This document shows, piece after piece, positions 20,317-29,830 of a DNA stretch of 64,000 bases. Numbering within the stretch: position 1 is the first letter of the stretch; the number at the start of each line of letters is the position of its first letter. The position numbers were made by a program, and so were the translations under genes. The notes below the pieces were generated by a model. It did not search any database. It was not told the DNA's origin and was given only the letters and a program-made list of their open reading frames with translations. The stretch is from Spraguea lophii (lineage: Eukaryota; Microsporidia; Spragueidae), in assembly GCA_001887945.1 (NCBI GenBank), contig LDOQ01000010.1, positions 1 to 64,000 on the forward strand, given 5' to 3'.

Positions 20317-21201
20317 AGGGGATAAAATATTTTATAATAAATGATATTATAATTAAAATTATATAGATTATATAAATTATAATTGTATGGTGATTATAGA
20401 GATTATTTTATGAATTATAATTGTATGGTGATTAATAGTATAAAGATTATTTTGTAAATTATAATATTATAAAATAATTTTATATATTAATCTGTAATGT
20501 TAATGTTTGTAGATCATTTTTTAATAAAATTTTTAATAAATAACAAAATATTCTTCTTAAATATAAATAATAAATTTAATTACAATCATAGATATTATTT
20601 AAATATTATAATCATAAAGATTATTTAGTTGTTATTTAAATTAACTAACTCTAAAAGGAGAAAGAATATTAAATTATTATTAATTAAACTTATTGCTAAT
20701 TAAATTTAGTATTGTTAAGACTTAAATTATTTTAAACCCCTTTAAAAAATTATAGATTATTGTTTTTTTAAACAAGTAATATACTTGTACTAACTGATTT
20801 CGTTACAGATATGCATTAACCTCATCTTATACTTATAATATTATATATTTATATATAATATTTTTATATAATAAATTTTAATTTATATACGAAGATATTT
20901 AACGTCATTTTATTATAATAAGTATATAAGATAAATATAATATAATAAATATAACTCATTTATTATGCTTATTATTTGATTATAAATATAAACAAAAGAA
21001 TATTCAATAATAAAAGTAAGATTTGTTGTAAATAAACTTACAAAAATCAAAAGAAATTAATTATTAAATTTTATTTCATTTTAAAATGATATAGAAATAT
21101 AAATAATTAAATATTCTTTATCGTATTATTCTTTATACTTGACATAGAAATATATAAAAATATTAAATAATTAAATATTTTTAGAAATACTACCCTACAG
21201 A
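20317..21201. other. AT-rich intergenic stretch
   Basis: Holds an old SINE fragment (20762-20850) and otherwise repeated AT phrases such as TTATAATTGTATGGTGATTA (near 20377 and 20415). No gene recognised. Confidence 0.4.
20762..20850 (-). repeat. Ancient SINE fragment (minus strand)
   Basis: The reverse complement of the SINE 3' third is recognisable: ACTTGTACTAACTGATTTCG, then CAGATATGCATTAACCTCAT. The rest has decayed. Confidence 0.6.
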
Positions 21202-21435
21202 ATGAAACAACGCTCAAAACTATTATATCTTTTATCTTTTGTTTTTATTATTAGTTATTATTATTTTAATCTTTCTATTATTACCATCATTGTATTAGAA
21301 GGTTTTGTTTTTGGTGGTTATATTATTCTGAAAAGTATAGTTGAAAGTCTTATAGAAGATAGAGATTTAGAATACGAATGTAAAGAATATGATATAAGAG
21401 TAAATGAGAAAAGAGAATTATTAAATAAATATTAA
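21202..21435 (+). CDS. Small membrane protein, 77 aa
   Basis: Two hydrophobic helices (about residues 8-26 and 27-45) are followed by a charged tail of some 30 residues. CCC lies six bases upstream of the ATG, as at other genes here, which favours a real gene. I do not recognise the family. Small two-helix proteins of the secretory pathway have this layout, but there is no diagnostic motif. Confidence 0.55.
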   Translation: MKQRSKLLYLLSFVFIISYYYFNLSIITIIVLEGFVFGGYIILKSIVESLIEDRDLEYECKEYDIRVNEKRELLNKY

Positions 21436-21650
21436 TTGTAGTTTTAATGATATTTTTATATGTTATAAATAAATTATTAATATAAAAAGAAGTAAGATTG
21501 ATAGATGGAAAGGGAATAAAAGATAAAAATAAATAATAATCAAATATTATATTTATATAATTTTTTATCATTCAAAACCATTTTATATTATTTGATTTAA
21601 GAAAGATAATATATTTTTTTTAATTTATTTTTTTTATTATATATAAAATA

Positions 21651-22337
21651 TTACAATTTTTTAATTGCTATGATAGCCGGCCCATTTTCTTTTGTTTTAT
21701 ATTTTTTTGTATTTAAATATTTTGTTATTTCCGGCATAAGTCTAACACTATTATATTTCTGTCCTGTAATGATTTTCATTTTTTGTGGATTTTTAACTTC
21801 AATATAATCTTCTAAAAAATCTATAGATTCTTTTACGTGCAGATTATGAAAATCTAATGTAAATTCTTCGCATCTTTTTAACATATTATTTAAAAATATA
21901 GTAGATGCTGTATGATTGAGAGATTTTGCCTTTTCTTGTAATTTCATTGCTTTATCGGTATAATACGTTAACGATGGATTTAAACTTTTTTTAGAATATT
22001 TATTAGATGCTTCACTTATAATAATTTGTGCTTTTTCATATAATTCAAATGCTTCTTTTCTTAATTTCAATGGATCTAAATTATAATCAACGTGTTTTTT
22101 TCCGAATATTTCTTCATAATTATATTTTTTTTCTATTTTTGATCCACCCCTTCGTATATATTCTTTCATATTATACAAATATTCATTCGGTGTAACGTCT
22201 ACATTTGATGGTTCTAATAAATTTATAATCATTTCATCTATATTATTATTTTCATTTATTGTTTGTTCTATTATATCAGAAGATATATTAGGAAATATTT
22301 CTTTTAATTGATTTCTTAGTTTTATTCTTTCTTTCAT
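21651..22337 (-). CDS. CUE-DUF1771-Smr protein, Cue2-like endonuclease, 228 aa
   Basis: Residues 5-45 resemble a CUE ubiquitin-binding domain (LKEIFPNISSDIIEQTI). Residues 90-148 fit DUF1771, the helical hairpin that precedes many Smr domains (RKEAFELYEKAQIIISEASN). Residues 152-228 form an Smr domain beginning LDFHNLHVKESIDFLEDYI, where the usual LDxHG motif reads LDFHNL, followed by IITGQKYNS in place of the TGxGxHS loop. The same order occurs in yeast Cue2, which cleaves mRNA at collided ribosomes in no-go decay. The altered TGxGxHS loop may weaken catalysis. CCC lies seven bases upstream of the ATG. Confidence 0.8.
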   Translation of the reverse strand: MKERIKLRNQLKEIFPNISSDIIEQTINENNNIDEMIINLLEPSNVDVTPNEYLYNMKEYIRRGGSKIEKKYNYEEIFGKKHVDYNLDPLKLRKEAFELYEKAQIIISEASNKYSKKSLNPSLTYYTDKAMKLQEKAKSLNHTASTIFLNNMLKRCEEFTLDFHNLHVKESIDFLEDYIEVKNPQKMKIITGQKYNSVRLMPEITKYLNTKKYKTKENGPAIIAIKKL

Positions 22338-22943
22338 TGATTGTGGGATTATTTGTAAAATAAAAATAAAGGATAATAAATTGATTGAAATGAAAGTGAA
22401 ATATGAGATTATAATAAAATAATGATGTAATAAAAGTAGAATATAATAATTATAGAATAATATATATCATACATATTATTATATAATAAAGTTAATTCTT
22501 TGTATAAATATTATTATTATATAGATTCTTTGGGATCTTATTAAAGAAGCATTAGAAAAGTCATTAAAGAAATAGATTTAATTATATTTTAAAAATTTTC
22601 TTTTCTATTTTTCTTTATTTAAAAAAGATTAAAATGTAACAAGGAACTTTTATAATTCCTTCTAAAATAAATAACTATTTAAATTCTATATGTTCTACAT
22701 ATAATAGGTTATATTGATATTATTATTTTTTTTTGATTTTGTATATCATTTTCATTGTATGATATCAAGAGAAACATCAGAAAGTTGAATTAAAATTTAT
22801 TTTTTAGTTTTAAAAAAATAACAATCTGATAATAAGTACTTTATTATATTGTCTTTACGTTGATATATATATAATTTTTATTATCATATTATTATTTTTT
22901 GTTTCAGATCACTATTTTATGAAAAAAAACAAAACAGAGGGCC
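22338..22943. other. AT-rich intergenic stretch between divergent genes
   Basis: Promoter region shared by two divergent genes. No repeat or RNA recognised. Confidence 0.5.
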
Positions 22944-24005
22944 ATGCAAAGTAAGGATTATAAAGCATTAATATTAGTAGGTGGATATGGTACAAGATTA
23001 AGACCATTGACATTAACAACACCTAAACCATTGGTTAGATTTGCTAACAAACCAATTCTTAAACATCAAATAGAAGCAATTGCACAATGCGGTGTAAAAG
23101 ATATTATATTGGCTACCAATTATAAAACAGAAGATATAAAAAAAGAGGTGATGAAATATCAGAGAGAATTAGATATAAATATTATTTTTTCAGTGGAAAA
23201 TGAAATACTTGGGACTGCAGGTCCATTGGCATTGGCAAAAAAATATTTTGAAAATGTAAAAGGTGTGATAGTTTTTAATTCAGATGTAATATGTAGTTAT
23301 CCTATTCTTGAAATGATGCATCATTATGAAAATAGTTCTTTTGATGGAATAATGTTATTGACAAAGGTTAGCAATCCGGAAAAATATGGTGTAACGGAAA
23401 TAGATATGGTTGATGGAACTATAAAAAAGTTTTGGGAAAAGCCGGATACTTATATAAGTAATTTAATAAATGCTGGGATATACATTTTATCTTGGGATGT
23501 ATTGAAAAAATTACAAGTGAAGGAATCATATTTGGAAAAGGATGTATTCCCACAAATGTGTGATAATAGAAAATTAGGTTATTTTGAACTTAATGGATTT
23601 TGGATGGACATTGGACAGCCTGCTGATTATCTAATTGGTCAAAATTTATATCTGAAATCTCGACAAGATAATTTTAAAGATTTAGTGATGATTGGTGATG
23701 ATGTTAAGATTGGAGAAGATTCTGTTATTGGGCCAAATGTGATTATAGAAGATTTTTGTGTAATAGGTAAAGGTGTTAGAATTATGAATGCAACTATCAT
23801 GAGAAATACGAAAATTAAGGATTTTGCTGTTATTGATAATGCAATCATAGGAAAAGATTGTATTCTAGAAAAATGGTCTAGAATCAATGGTATTTGTGTT
23901 CTTGGTGATTCTACACATATAGATGAAATGATAAATTTAGAGAAATGTACAATTCTACCTTTTAAAAGAGTAAAAGAAAATATTAAGGATAAAATAGTGA
24001 TGTAA
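22944..24005 (+). CDS. GDP-mannose pyrophosphorylase (mannose-1-phosphate guanylyltransferase), 353 aa
   Basis: The enzyme makes GDP-mannose from GTP and mannose-1-phosphate, the donor for O-mannosylation and for GPI and glycan synthesis. The N-terminal nucleotidyltransferase domain opens with LVGGYGTRLRPLT (residues 11-23), the nucleotide-binding signature, followed by TPKPLVRFANKPILKHQIE. Later landmarks are VFNSDVI, with the metal-binding Asp, FWEKP and GFWMDIG. Residues 245-320 form a left-handed beta-helix of hexapeptide repeats (IGDDVKIGEDSVIGPNV). Length matches yeast Psa1. Its stop lies 11 bases from that of the convergent CS-domain gene. Confidence 0.95.
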   Translation: MQSKDYKALILVGGYGTRLRPLTLTTPKPLVRFANKPILKHQIEAIAQCGVKDIILATNYKTEDIKKEVMKYQRELDINIIFSVENEILGTAGPLALAKKYFENVKGVIVFNSDVICSYPILEMMHHYENSSFDGIMLLTKVSNPEKYGVTEIDMVDGTIKKFWEKPDTYISNLINAGIYILSWDVLKKLQVKESYLEKDVFPQMCDNRKLGYFELNGFWMDIGQPADYLIGQNLYLKSRQDNFKDLVMIGDDVKIGEDSVIGPNVIIEDFCVIGKGVRIMNATIMRNTKIKDFAVIDNAIIGKDCILEKWSRINGICVLGDSTHIDEMINLEKCTILPFKRVKENIKDKIVM

Positions 24006-24016
24006 TGAATAAATTT

Positions 24017-24403
24017 TTATTTTTTACTTTTGCTTAACATTTTGCTTATTTCTCTTCTCGTCTCATCATCTAACGATTCCATTGGAACATTTTTCTCTTG
24101 TCTTAATTTTTCTGTATTTATTTTTTCTCCATCTTTAAGAAGATTTTCCCACCAACCACTTTCTGATTTTATCAGAATAATTTTTAAATATCCATCTTCT
24201 ATATACCACATTACCCCATCATTTCCACATTTCACATTATTAGCTAATTCACTATTTATTTTTACTTCATTTTTTATTTTCACAAATATTTTTTTATCTT
24301 CAATTTTTACTATGATATCCTTGGAATGGACTTCTCCATCTAAAGGTATTCTTAAATCAATTTCATCATATTCTTGTTCACATTGGAAAGAATCTGCAGA
24401 CAT
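24017..24403 (-). CDS. NudC-like CS-domain protein, 128 aa
   Basis: Residues 8-92 fit a CS (p23-like) domain of the NudC branch: EIDLRIPLDGEVHSKDIIVKIEDKKIFVKI, then GVMWYIEDGYLKIILIK, then the Trp pair in SGWWENLL. NudC proteins are Hsp90 co-chaperones linked to dynein regulation. The tail (residues 105-128) carries METSLDD-like acidic and basic residues. The N-terminal dimerisation region of animal NudC is missing, as in short NudCD2-type members. CCCC lies a few bases upstream of the ATG. Confidence 0.8.
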   Translation of the reverse strand: MSADSFQCEQEYDEIDLRIPLDGEVHSKDIIVKIEDKKIFVKIKNEVKINSELANNVKCGNDGVMWYIEDGYLKIILIKSESGWWENLLKDGEKINTEKLRQEKNVPMESLDDETRREISKMLSKSKK

Positions 24404-24499
24404 AAATAAGGGGCTTCGAATATATGAAATATAAAATACGGTTTATAAGACAAATTGCTTATTGGATAAATAACATAATTGGTTGTTGTTATATTTTAT

Positions 24500-25687
24500 T
24501 TAAAAGCTGCAACATCCCATAAATTTAATAGCTTTTCTTTTAGAATAATATCTTTTTTTAAGTTCCTGCACCTTTTCCTTCGCCTTCTTATTTCCAAGAG
24601 CACTGGATATAGTGTACCACCACATGGCATGTGTGATATCCCTTTTTATTCCAATTCCGTTCTCAATATAATCTGCAACGCAAAAAGATGCCATGTGGTG
24701 ACCTTTCACAGCAGCTTTTAGTGCCCATGTATATGCTTTATTATAATCTCTATCGATAACATCTCGTAAACCTGTAAAATAAAATGTAGAGATACCTAAT
24801 TGCGCATCTGTTTGTCCTAGTTCTGCTGAACTTAAATACCATTTTACAGCATCCTTTAACGATTTTTCTTGGTATAACTCTCCAAATTCATATGCTCTGC
24901 CTATTCTATATTGACAATTAGGGCATCCCATATAAGCCCCTTTTTCATAAAGAAGAAAAGCATATTTATTGTCTGGAACAATATCGGTAACATTATTATC
25001 TGCTTCAAAAATTCTTGCTAGATCATAATAAGGATACGCGTAATCTTCATTGGATTTTTTTACAGCCATTTTCAAATAAAAAAGACCGGTAGAAGTATCT
25101 TTATGGGAATTCAGATCTCCATAAATTAGAATTGTACCAAAGGTATGCATAGCTTCTATTAATCCCAATTTGGCTGCATGCTTATAATATGCAATTGCTT
25201 TTTTATAACTTTTGGCTTTTACAGTCCCTTTTTCATAAAAAAGTCCCAATCTAAAAGCTCCTAAGGCATTATTCTGCCTTGAAGCAGCACTGTAATATTT
25301 AAATGCTTTGTCAATATCTTTATTTAACCCGAATACACCAATTTCTTGAGCTATTCCCATTAAAGCTCCAGCAAGTGCAACTGCCGAATCTTTAAAAAGT
25401 CTTTTTTGACTGCCTTCTGTAACAAAAGTGAGAAAATTTAAACATCCATCTTCAATCATTTTCATGTTTTTATCCTTAACAAAATCACCACGTACCATTG
25501 GATTGTTCATCATAAATTTGTAATTAAGTTCTTCTCTTTTATATTCCAGAATTCTCAATACTTTTGTAATACACTTAAATTTCATTTCAACATTTTCTTC
25601 TGGTTTACATTTAATGAACGCTGAATCATATAAATTTATAAGTGCTGATGAAATTTTTTCAGCCATATTTTCAATGTATGCGATCAT
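24500..25687 (-). CDS. Sel1-repeat protein, Skt5/Chs4-like chitin synthase activator, 395 aa
   Basis: Residues 100-380 contain about seven Sel1-type repeats, such as ALGAFRLGLFYEKGTVKAKS, EAMHTFGTILIYGD and DAQLGISTFYFTG, which build an alpha-solenoid. The final four residues, CCSF, form a possible CaaX prenylation box, as in yeast Chs4/Skt5, the farnesylated activator of chitin synthase III. Microsporidia make a chitinous endospore, so that role fits. The alternative is the ER-associated degradation factor Hrd3/Sel1L, which would need a signal peptide that is not present. The first ATG (25687) is used, but the in-frame ATG seven codons later is also possible. Confidence 0.8.
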   Translation of the reverse strand: MIAYIENMAEKISSALINLYDSAFIKCKPEENVEMKFKCITKVLRILEYKREELNYKFMMNNPMVRGDFVKDKNMKMIEDGCLNFLTFVTEGSQKRLFKDSAVALAGALMGIAQEIGVFGLNKDIDKAFKYYSAASRQNNALGAFRLGLFYEKGTVKAKSYKKAIAYYKHAAKLGLIEAMHTFGTILIYGDLNSHKDTSTGLFYLKMAVKKSNEDYAYPYYDLARIFEADNNVTDIVPDNKYAFLLYEKGAYMGCPNCQYRIGRAYEFGELYQEKSLKDAVKWYLSSAELGQTDAQLGISTFYFTGLRDVIDRDYNKAYTWALKAAVKGHHMASFCVADYIENGIGIKRDITHAMWWYTISSALGNKKAKEKVQELKKRYYSKRKAIKFMGCCSF

Positions 25688-25987
25688 TTATCTCTTTGAA
25701 TAAAAAGATTCTTTTAAACCAATAAAAATCACATTTTTTAGAACGTAAGTGTTAAATCATCGAAAAGTTTCTCCTTTTATGATGTCTATTTACTTTATTT
25801 TATCTGATCATCAGTTTTATAAGCGCCTTCTATCCATTTAGATTTTTACAAAATTAAGACGTCCTTTCTTTTTATAGTTAATTTGTTAAATATAAGAATT
25901 TATATACGTTGGTTTTTTTTCCAATCTTTTTCAATTTCTCTTTCAAAAATATTTGATATTTTAAATTGCAAATAAATTTCCCTTAAT
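25688..25987. other. Divergent promoter region
   Basis: Lies between the Sel1-repeat and cytochrome b5 reductase genes. A CCC at 25980-25982 precedes the latter. Nothing else recognised. Confidence 0.4.
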
Positions 25988-26689
25988 ATGACTGAAAAAA
26001 TAATTTTTAAAAAATTTCTTATAATACAAAAGAGAGTTCTTAATCACGATGTATTTTCAATAAAAGTAAAACCAATAGACGGTATTTTAGGAGAAGTTCC
26101 AGTTTCGTCATTCTTTTATATAAAAAACGATGAGGAATGCAAAAGGCCTTACACACCAGTACTGGTTGAAAACGGTACAATAAAATTTGTAATAAAAATA
26201 TACGAGAATGGAAAATTATCAAATTTTTTGAACGAGAAAAGAGTAGGTGATATTATTGATGTCAGTAATGTCCAAATGAAACTGAAATATGAAAAAGGAA
26301 AAGAAAAAATTTTAATGATTGCGGGAGGTACAGGAATTACTCCCATGTTACAGATTATCCAAAGCGCAAAAGCAAATAATGAAAAAACTATCTTCAAAGT
26401 TATATTTTGCAATAAAACCAAAAATGATATCTTTTTAGAAGAAGAGATCAAAAAATATTCTATAGATATAATACATGTTTTGGAGAAAACTGATGGTGGT
26501 GATTATAAAGGATTTATAACAGAAGAAATAATTAAAAAGAATTTAGATGGTGTAGATTTTATATATGTATGTGGTCCATATATGATGGTAAAGAACGTGT
26601 GTGGAAATAAAACCCAGAAAGATCAAGGAGAAATTGAAGGGATGTTAAAAAATATCGGAATAAAAAAAGATATGGTTTATAAATTTTGA
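25988..26689 (+). CDS. NADH-cytochrome b5 reductase, 233 aa
   Basis: A ferredoxin-reductase-fold flavoenzyme that passes electrons from NADH through FAD to cytochrome b5, for lipid desaturation and sterol chemistry. The FAD-binding RPYTPV is at about residues 53-58, GGTGITPMLQII (about residues 113-124) binds NADH, and CGPYMMVKNVCG is the late NAD-binding motif. The chain ends in Phe, as in the family. The usual N-terminal membrane anchor is absent, so the enzyme is probably soluble or peripherally bound. Length is near the soluble catalytic core of the human enzyme. CCC lies just upstream of the ATG. Confidence 0.92.
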   Translation: MTEKIIFKKFLIIQKRVLNHDVFSIKVKPIDGILGEVPVSSFFYIKNDEECKRPYTPVLVENGTIKFVIKIYENGKLSNFLNEKRVGDIIDVSNVQMKLKYEKGKEKILMIAGGTGITPMLQIIQSAKANNEKTIFKVIFCNKTKNDIFLEEEIKKYSIDIIHVLEKTDGGDYKGFITEEIIKKNLDGVDFIYVCGPYMMVKNVCGNKTQKDQGEIEGMLKNIGIKKDMVYKF

Positions 26690-26751
26690 ATAAATATAAG
26701 TTGATTATATATATTGATTCGTATAATATAACATTTATTTAATTTTTTTAT

Positions 26752-27357
26752 TCAACCTTCTGCTACTACTTCTTTTTTACTTGTTTGTTTTTCTTCAGCA
26801 CCTTTTACCGGTTGTCCAAAATCATCATATTCATCCGATTCTACTCTTTTAAGGAATATAGCCATATAATATAATAAACACAGACTAAGTCCAATACCAG
26901 AGAGAATATATACGATAGATAAAATTCTTGTAATCATACCACTGAATGAAGACGCTAGCATTGCTACAAGCATTGCGACACCTTTTAAGCATTTTAAAAT
27001 TAAAAAGAATAAATATCCATCTCCCCATCTCATAAAATAACAATACCCGTCTATAATGAAACTCAATAACGTAGAAAATCCCAATATATATTTATCTACC
27101 ATCAATATAGTTGCTCTAAATCCTTTTTGCATCTGAAGAGCATCTACGATTAAATAAATACCAAGACTTAATACGGCATCCGAAAGTATTGTCATCCATA
27201 TTACATCTGCTAATGTTATATTTTCTATTTGCGTTGGTAATCTTTTTCCTACCGCGGAATTTTCTATCTCAAATATTTTCGTTTTTACTTTATTCTCTGC
27301 TTCTTTTCCTTTCATTAAGGCTTTATCCTTTGCGCTTACTTTCTCTTGTTCTGCCAT
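26752..27357 (-). CDS. Four-helix membrane protein of unknown function, 201 aa
   Basis: I start at the ATG at 27357 (MAEQEKVSAKDKALMKGKEA), because the longer frame would need a TTG start. A charged, helical N-terminus of about 55 residues is followed by four hydrophobic helices (about residues 50-170) and a polar tail rich in Glu and Lys. No family motif is seen. A CCCC lies some 40 bases upstream of the ATG. The composition is well mixed and clearly coding. Topology suggests an endomembrane or plasma membrane protein with both ends in the cytosol. Confidence 0.7.
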   Translation of the reverse strand: MAEQEKVSAKDKALMKGKEAENKVKTKIFEIENSAVGKRLPTQIENITLADVIWMTILSDAVLSLGIYLIVDALQMQKGFRATILMVDKYILGFSTLLSFIIDGYCYFMRWGDGYLFFLILKCLKGVAMLVAMLASSFSGMITRILSIVYILSGIGLSLCLLYYMAIFLKRVESDEYDDFGQPVKGAEEKQTSKKEVVAEG

Positions 27358-27672
27358 TATAATCTTTACTCCGAAATTATCATTTAAAGAAAAAAGGGGA
27401 ATTTTCAAAAAGGAGAATACGTGTTTGATTTATAACATATCATTTTAAAAATCTACTAATAAGCTTCTACTGTTTATTCTTGTTAAAACCTTTGATAGAA
27501 TTTTGTAAACTGATAAGAAAGATTTTTAATAAATAAAAGTTATTGAAGAAAAAAATGATATCATGAACAAATTAATATCAATAAGAATCCTTCCTAATAA
27601 AGAATGGTGATTATAAAAAAATATATGATAATTGGATGAAATATCTTTTTCTTATTTCATAAAGAATAAAAA
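27358..27672. other. Short AT-rich intergenic stretch
   Basis: Upstream region of the four-helix membrane protein gene and downstream of the primase gene. Nothing recognised. Confidence 0.4.
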
Positions 27673-28881
27673 TTAAAATACTTTTTTATTTGTTTTCTTT
27701 TTGTTTTCTTTTTGTTGAGATTCTTTGTATTTTTTATAAAATTCTATTGGTGTTGATATTCGATCTTTAATTTTTAAATTTGTTAATTTTTCTAAAAAGT
27801 TTGTACATGATTGTTGATTATTTTTTGTAAAAATATCTTCTATATCTTCAAATTTAAGCGGTTTATTGGCTAAATAATCTACAAATTCTTCACGAGGTCT
27901 AGAAAATGGACATCCTACGTTCATTTTGGAAGTAAAAGATATTATCTTTTGACAATTGTATGTTTGATAATTAGCTCTTTTTCCTTCCATCCCGTAGTTA
28001 TGTCTTATTGAATATAAATATTCTTTTTCAAATTTCTCTGTAGAACATTTAAAATATTTTTTATATAATTCGACACTTTCTTCCATGGAAACGCCCGCAT
28101 CTTTTAGAAATCTTGTGAGTACCTGTCTATCATAATATTTGATATGTCCTGATTTCATTTTCTTTATTATGCCGGCTATACATGGTGGAAAATATTTTTC
28201 TATTGCGGCAAAGCTAGATGTTTTAATTTCTGTAGTAGAAGAAAAAATATCATTGAAAATTGTAGTAAATCTTTCATCGTTATTTTCTTTTATTTTATCT
28301 TGCAGTTCCAACATTTTTCTTTGTAAGAATTTCCTATAAAGATTTTCTATAAGATTTTTTATATAATCATCTTCTATTGTGATTTTACCCTTTTGTGGTA
28401 TTACTTCTCGTTTTCCCACCATTTCTGAAAGAAAAGAAAAATGTGCTATTATAGGTTTTGATTCAATTTCAATTTCATATTTTTCATCGTAATAACATGT
28501 AGGTCCTATAAAGATATTATCACCTACTTCTATATTCTTTATTTTATTTATAATTTTTTGTATAAAATATTTTTTTATTTCCGATATTTTCATATTCTCC
28601 AATTTTATTTTCATCATTTTCACCTCCAGATTGATAAACCAATTGATTAACCATGTAGATTGTACACATATTAACCTGGTACAGAAATGAGATACGGTGT
28701 CATCATTTTCATCTTTAAAATCTAATATTTTTATATCTTTCACATTATTTTCTATCTTTTTTAATATTTTTATACGATTTTGTACTTTACTTTTAAATTC
28801 TAAGAAATTTAATTCTTCTATAACATTTTCATCATAAAAAGATAACCTTTCATTTTCTTCTCTTAATGAGACTCTACGCAT
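27673..28881 (-). CDS. DNA primase large subunit (PRI2), 402 aa
   Basis: This regulatory subunit of eukaryotic primase carries a C-terminal [4Fe-4S] domain and works with polymerase alpha to start replication. The C-terminal domain is clear: FPPCIAGIIKKMKSG with Cys234, Cys279 (YFKCS), IRHNYGMEGKRANYQTYNC with Cys310, and GCPFS with Cys324. These are the four cluster ligands. The N-terminal helical half (residues 1-220) is more diverged. Length is somewhat shorter than yeast Pri2, mostly through lost N-terminal and loop segments. The C-terminus is a Lys-rich tail. Confidence 0.93.
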   Translation of the reverse strand: MRRVSLREENERLSFYDENVIEELNFLEFKSKVQNRIKILKKIENNVKDIKILDFKDENDDTVSHFCTRLICVQSTWLINWFINLEVKMMKIKLENMKISEIKKYFIQKIINKIKNIEVGDNIFIGPTCYYDEKYEIEIESKPIIAHFSFLSEMVGKREVIPQKGKITIEDDYIKNLIENLYRKFLQRKMLELQDKIKENNDERFTTIFNDIFSSTTEIKTSSFAAIEKYFPPCIAGIIKKMKSGHIKYYDRQVLTRFLKDAGVSMEESVELYKKYFKCSTEKFEKEYLYSIRHNYGMEGKRANYQTYNCQKIISFTSKMNVGCPFSRPREEFVDYLANKPLKFEDIEDIFTKNNQQSCTNFLEKLTNLKIKDRISTPIEFYKKYKESQQKENKKKTNKKVF

Positions 28882-29830
28882 GTGAAGGCTATTTTGTTGT
28901 AATTTTTTAAAAAATGGGTTTTATAATAAAATAATAGAAACATGATTCATACGGATATTAATAGAGTAAAAATATTATGGATTATGGTTATATGCTATAT
29001 ATCGTATATTATTGTTTATTTCGGTAGTACTTTTTTAAAAAAAATTATTAAAAAGAAAAATATGATGATCATAGATTCACCTGGTTAAATACCCACGAAA
29101 TGACGACCAAGCTCAAAACTTAGCAGATTCTGATCCCTTGCTCAGAAAAAATATTACAAAACATAAATATAAAAAAGTGGAAGAGAAGATGTTATGTAAA
29201 TATATGAGATTAAACGACATTATTTTATTATGCATTGTACGACTGTCTTAGTATAAGATAAAACACTAGCTAATTAATGTAATTACAATCCTTGTATTTA
29301 TTAGTGAGCAAGCTAATGTTATGCCAAGATGAATGTTAAAATTACATTAATCTGATAGAACGCTGGTTCCATAGTACGCAAAATTTTGATGTCCTGGAAC
29401 ATAAAATGAGATATGATTAATGTGTACACGTAGCAAACTCAGTTAGTACAAATATATTGCTTGTTTTAAAAAACAATAGTTTCTATTCATAGCAATTCAC
29501 AAATTGCCGAGATATTTTGATGACAAGTAAAGTAGTATCTAAAAAATAAAAATTTTATTTGAAGATTAAATTCTATTTAAATTACCATAAGATTTTTAGC
29601 AAAATACATATAAAATTATACAAATAGACAGAATTATGTTATTGATATTCATTATAATTTAAATTCATAAAATAAAAAGTATTAACAAAATATTATTTTA
29701 TCAAAAAATATTTATAGATATCAACCATCTTAATTATAGTTTAATTTCCAATTTAAATATTATTTTACATTTTAATTTTATTTCAAATATTGTAAAAAAT
29801 ATTTTTATTTTTATACAAACGGATATACCC
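28882..29830. other. Divergent intergenic stretch carrying a SINE relic
   Basis: Between the primase gene and the AAA ATPase gene. About half is occupied by the diverged SINE at 29085-29500. The rest is AT-rich with nothing recognised until the CCC at 29828-29830, directly before the next ATG. Confidence 0.5.
29085..29500 (+). repeat. Diverged near-full-length SINE copy
   Basis: The degenerate head is recognisable (GCAGATTCTGATCCCTTGCTC in the B-box region near 29121-29142). It is followed by body blocks in the right order, including AATTACAATCCTTGTATTTATT, GTACGCAAAATTTTGATG and GATATGATTAATGTGTACAC. No clean target-site duplication is visible. Confidence 0.65.
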
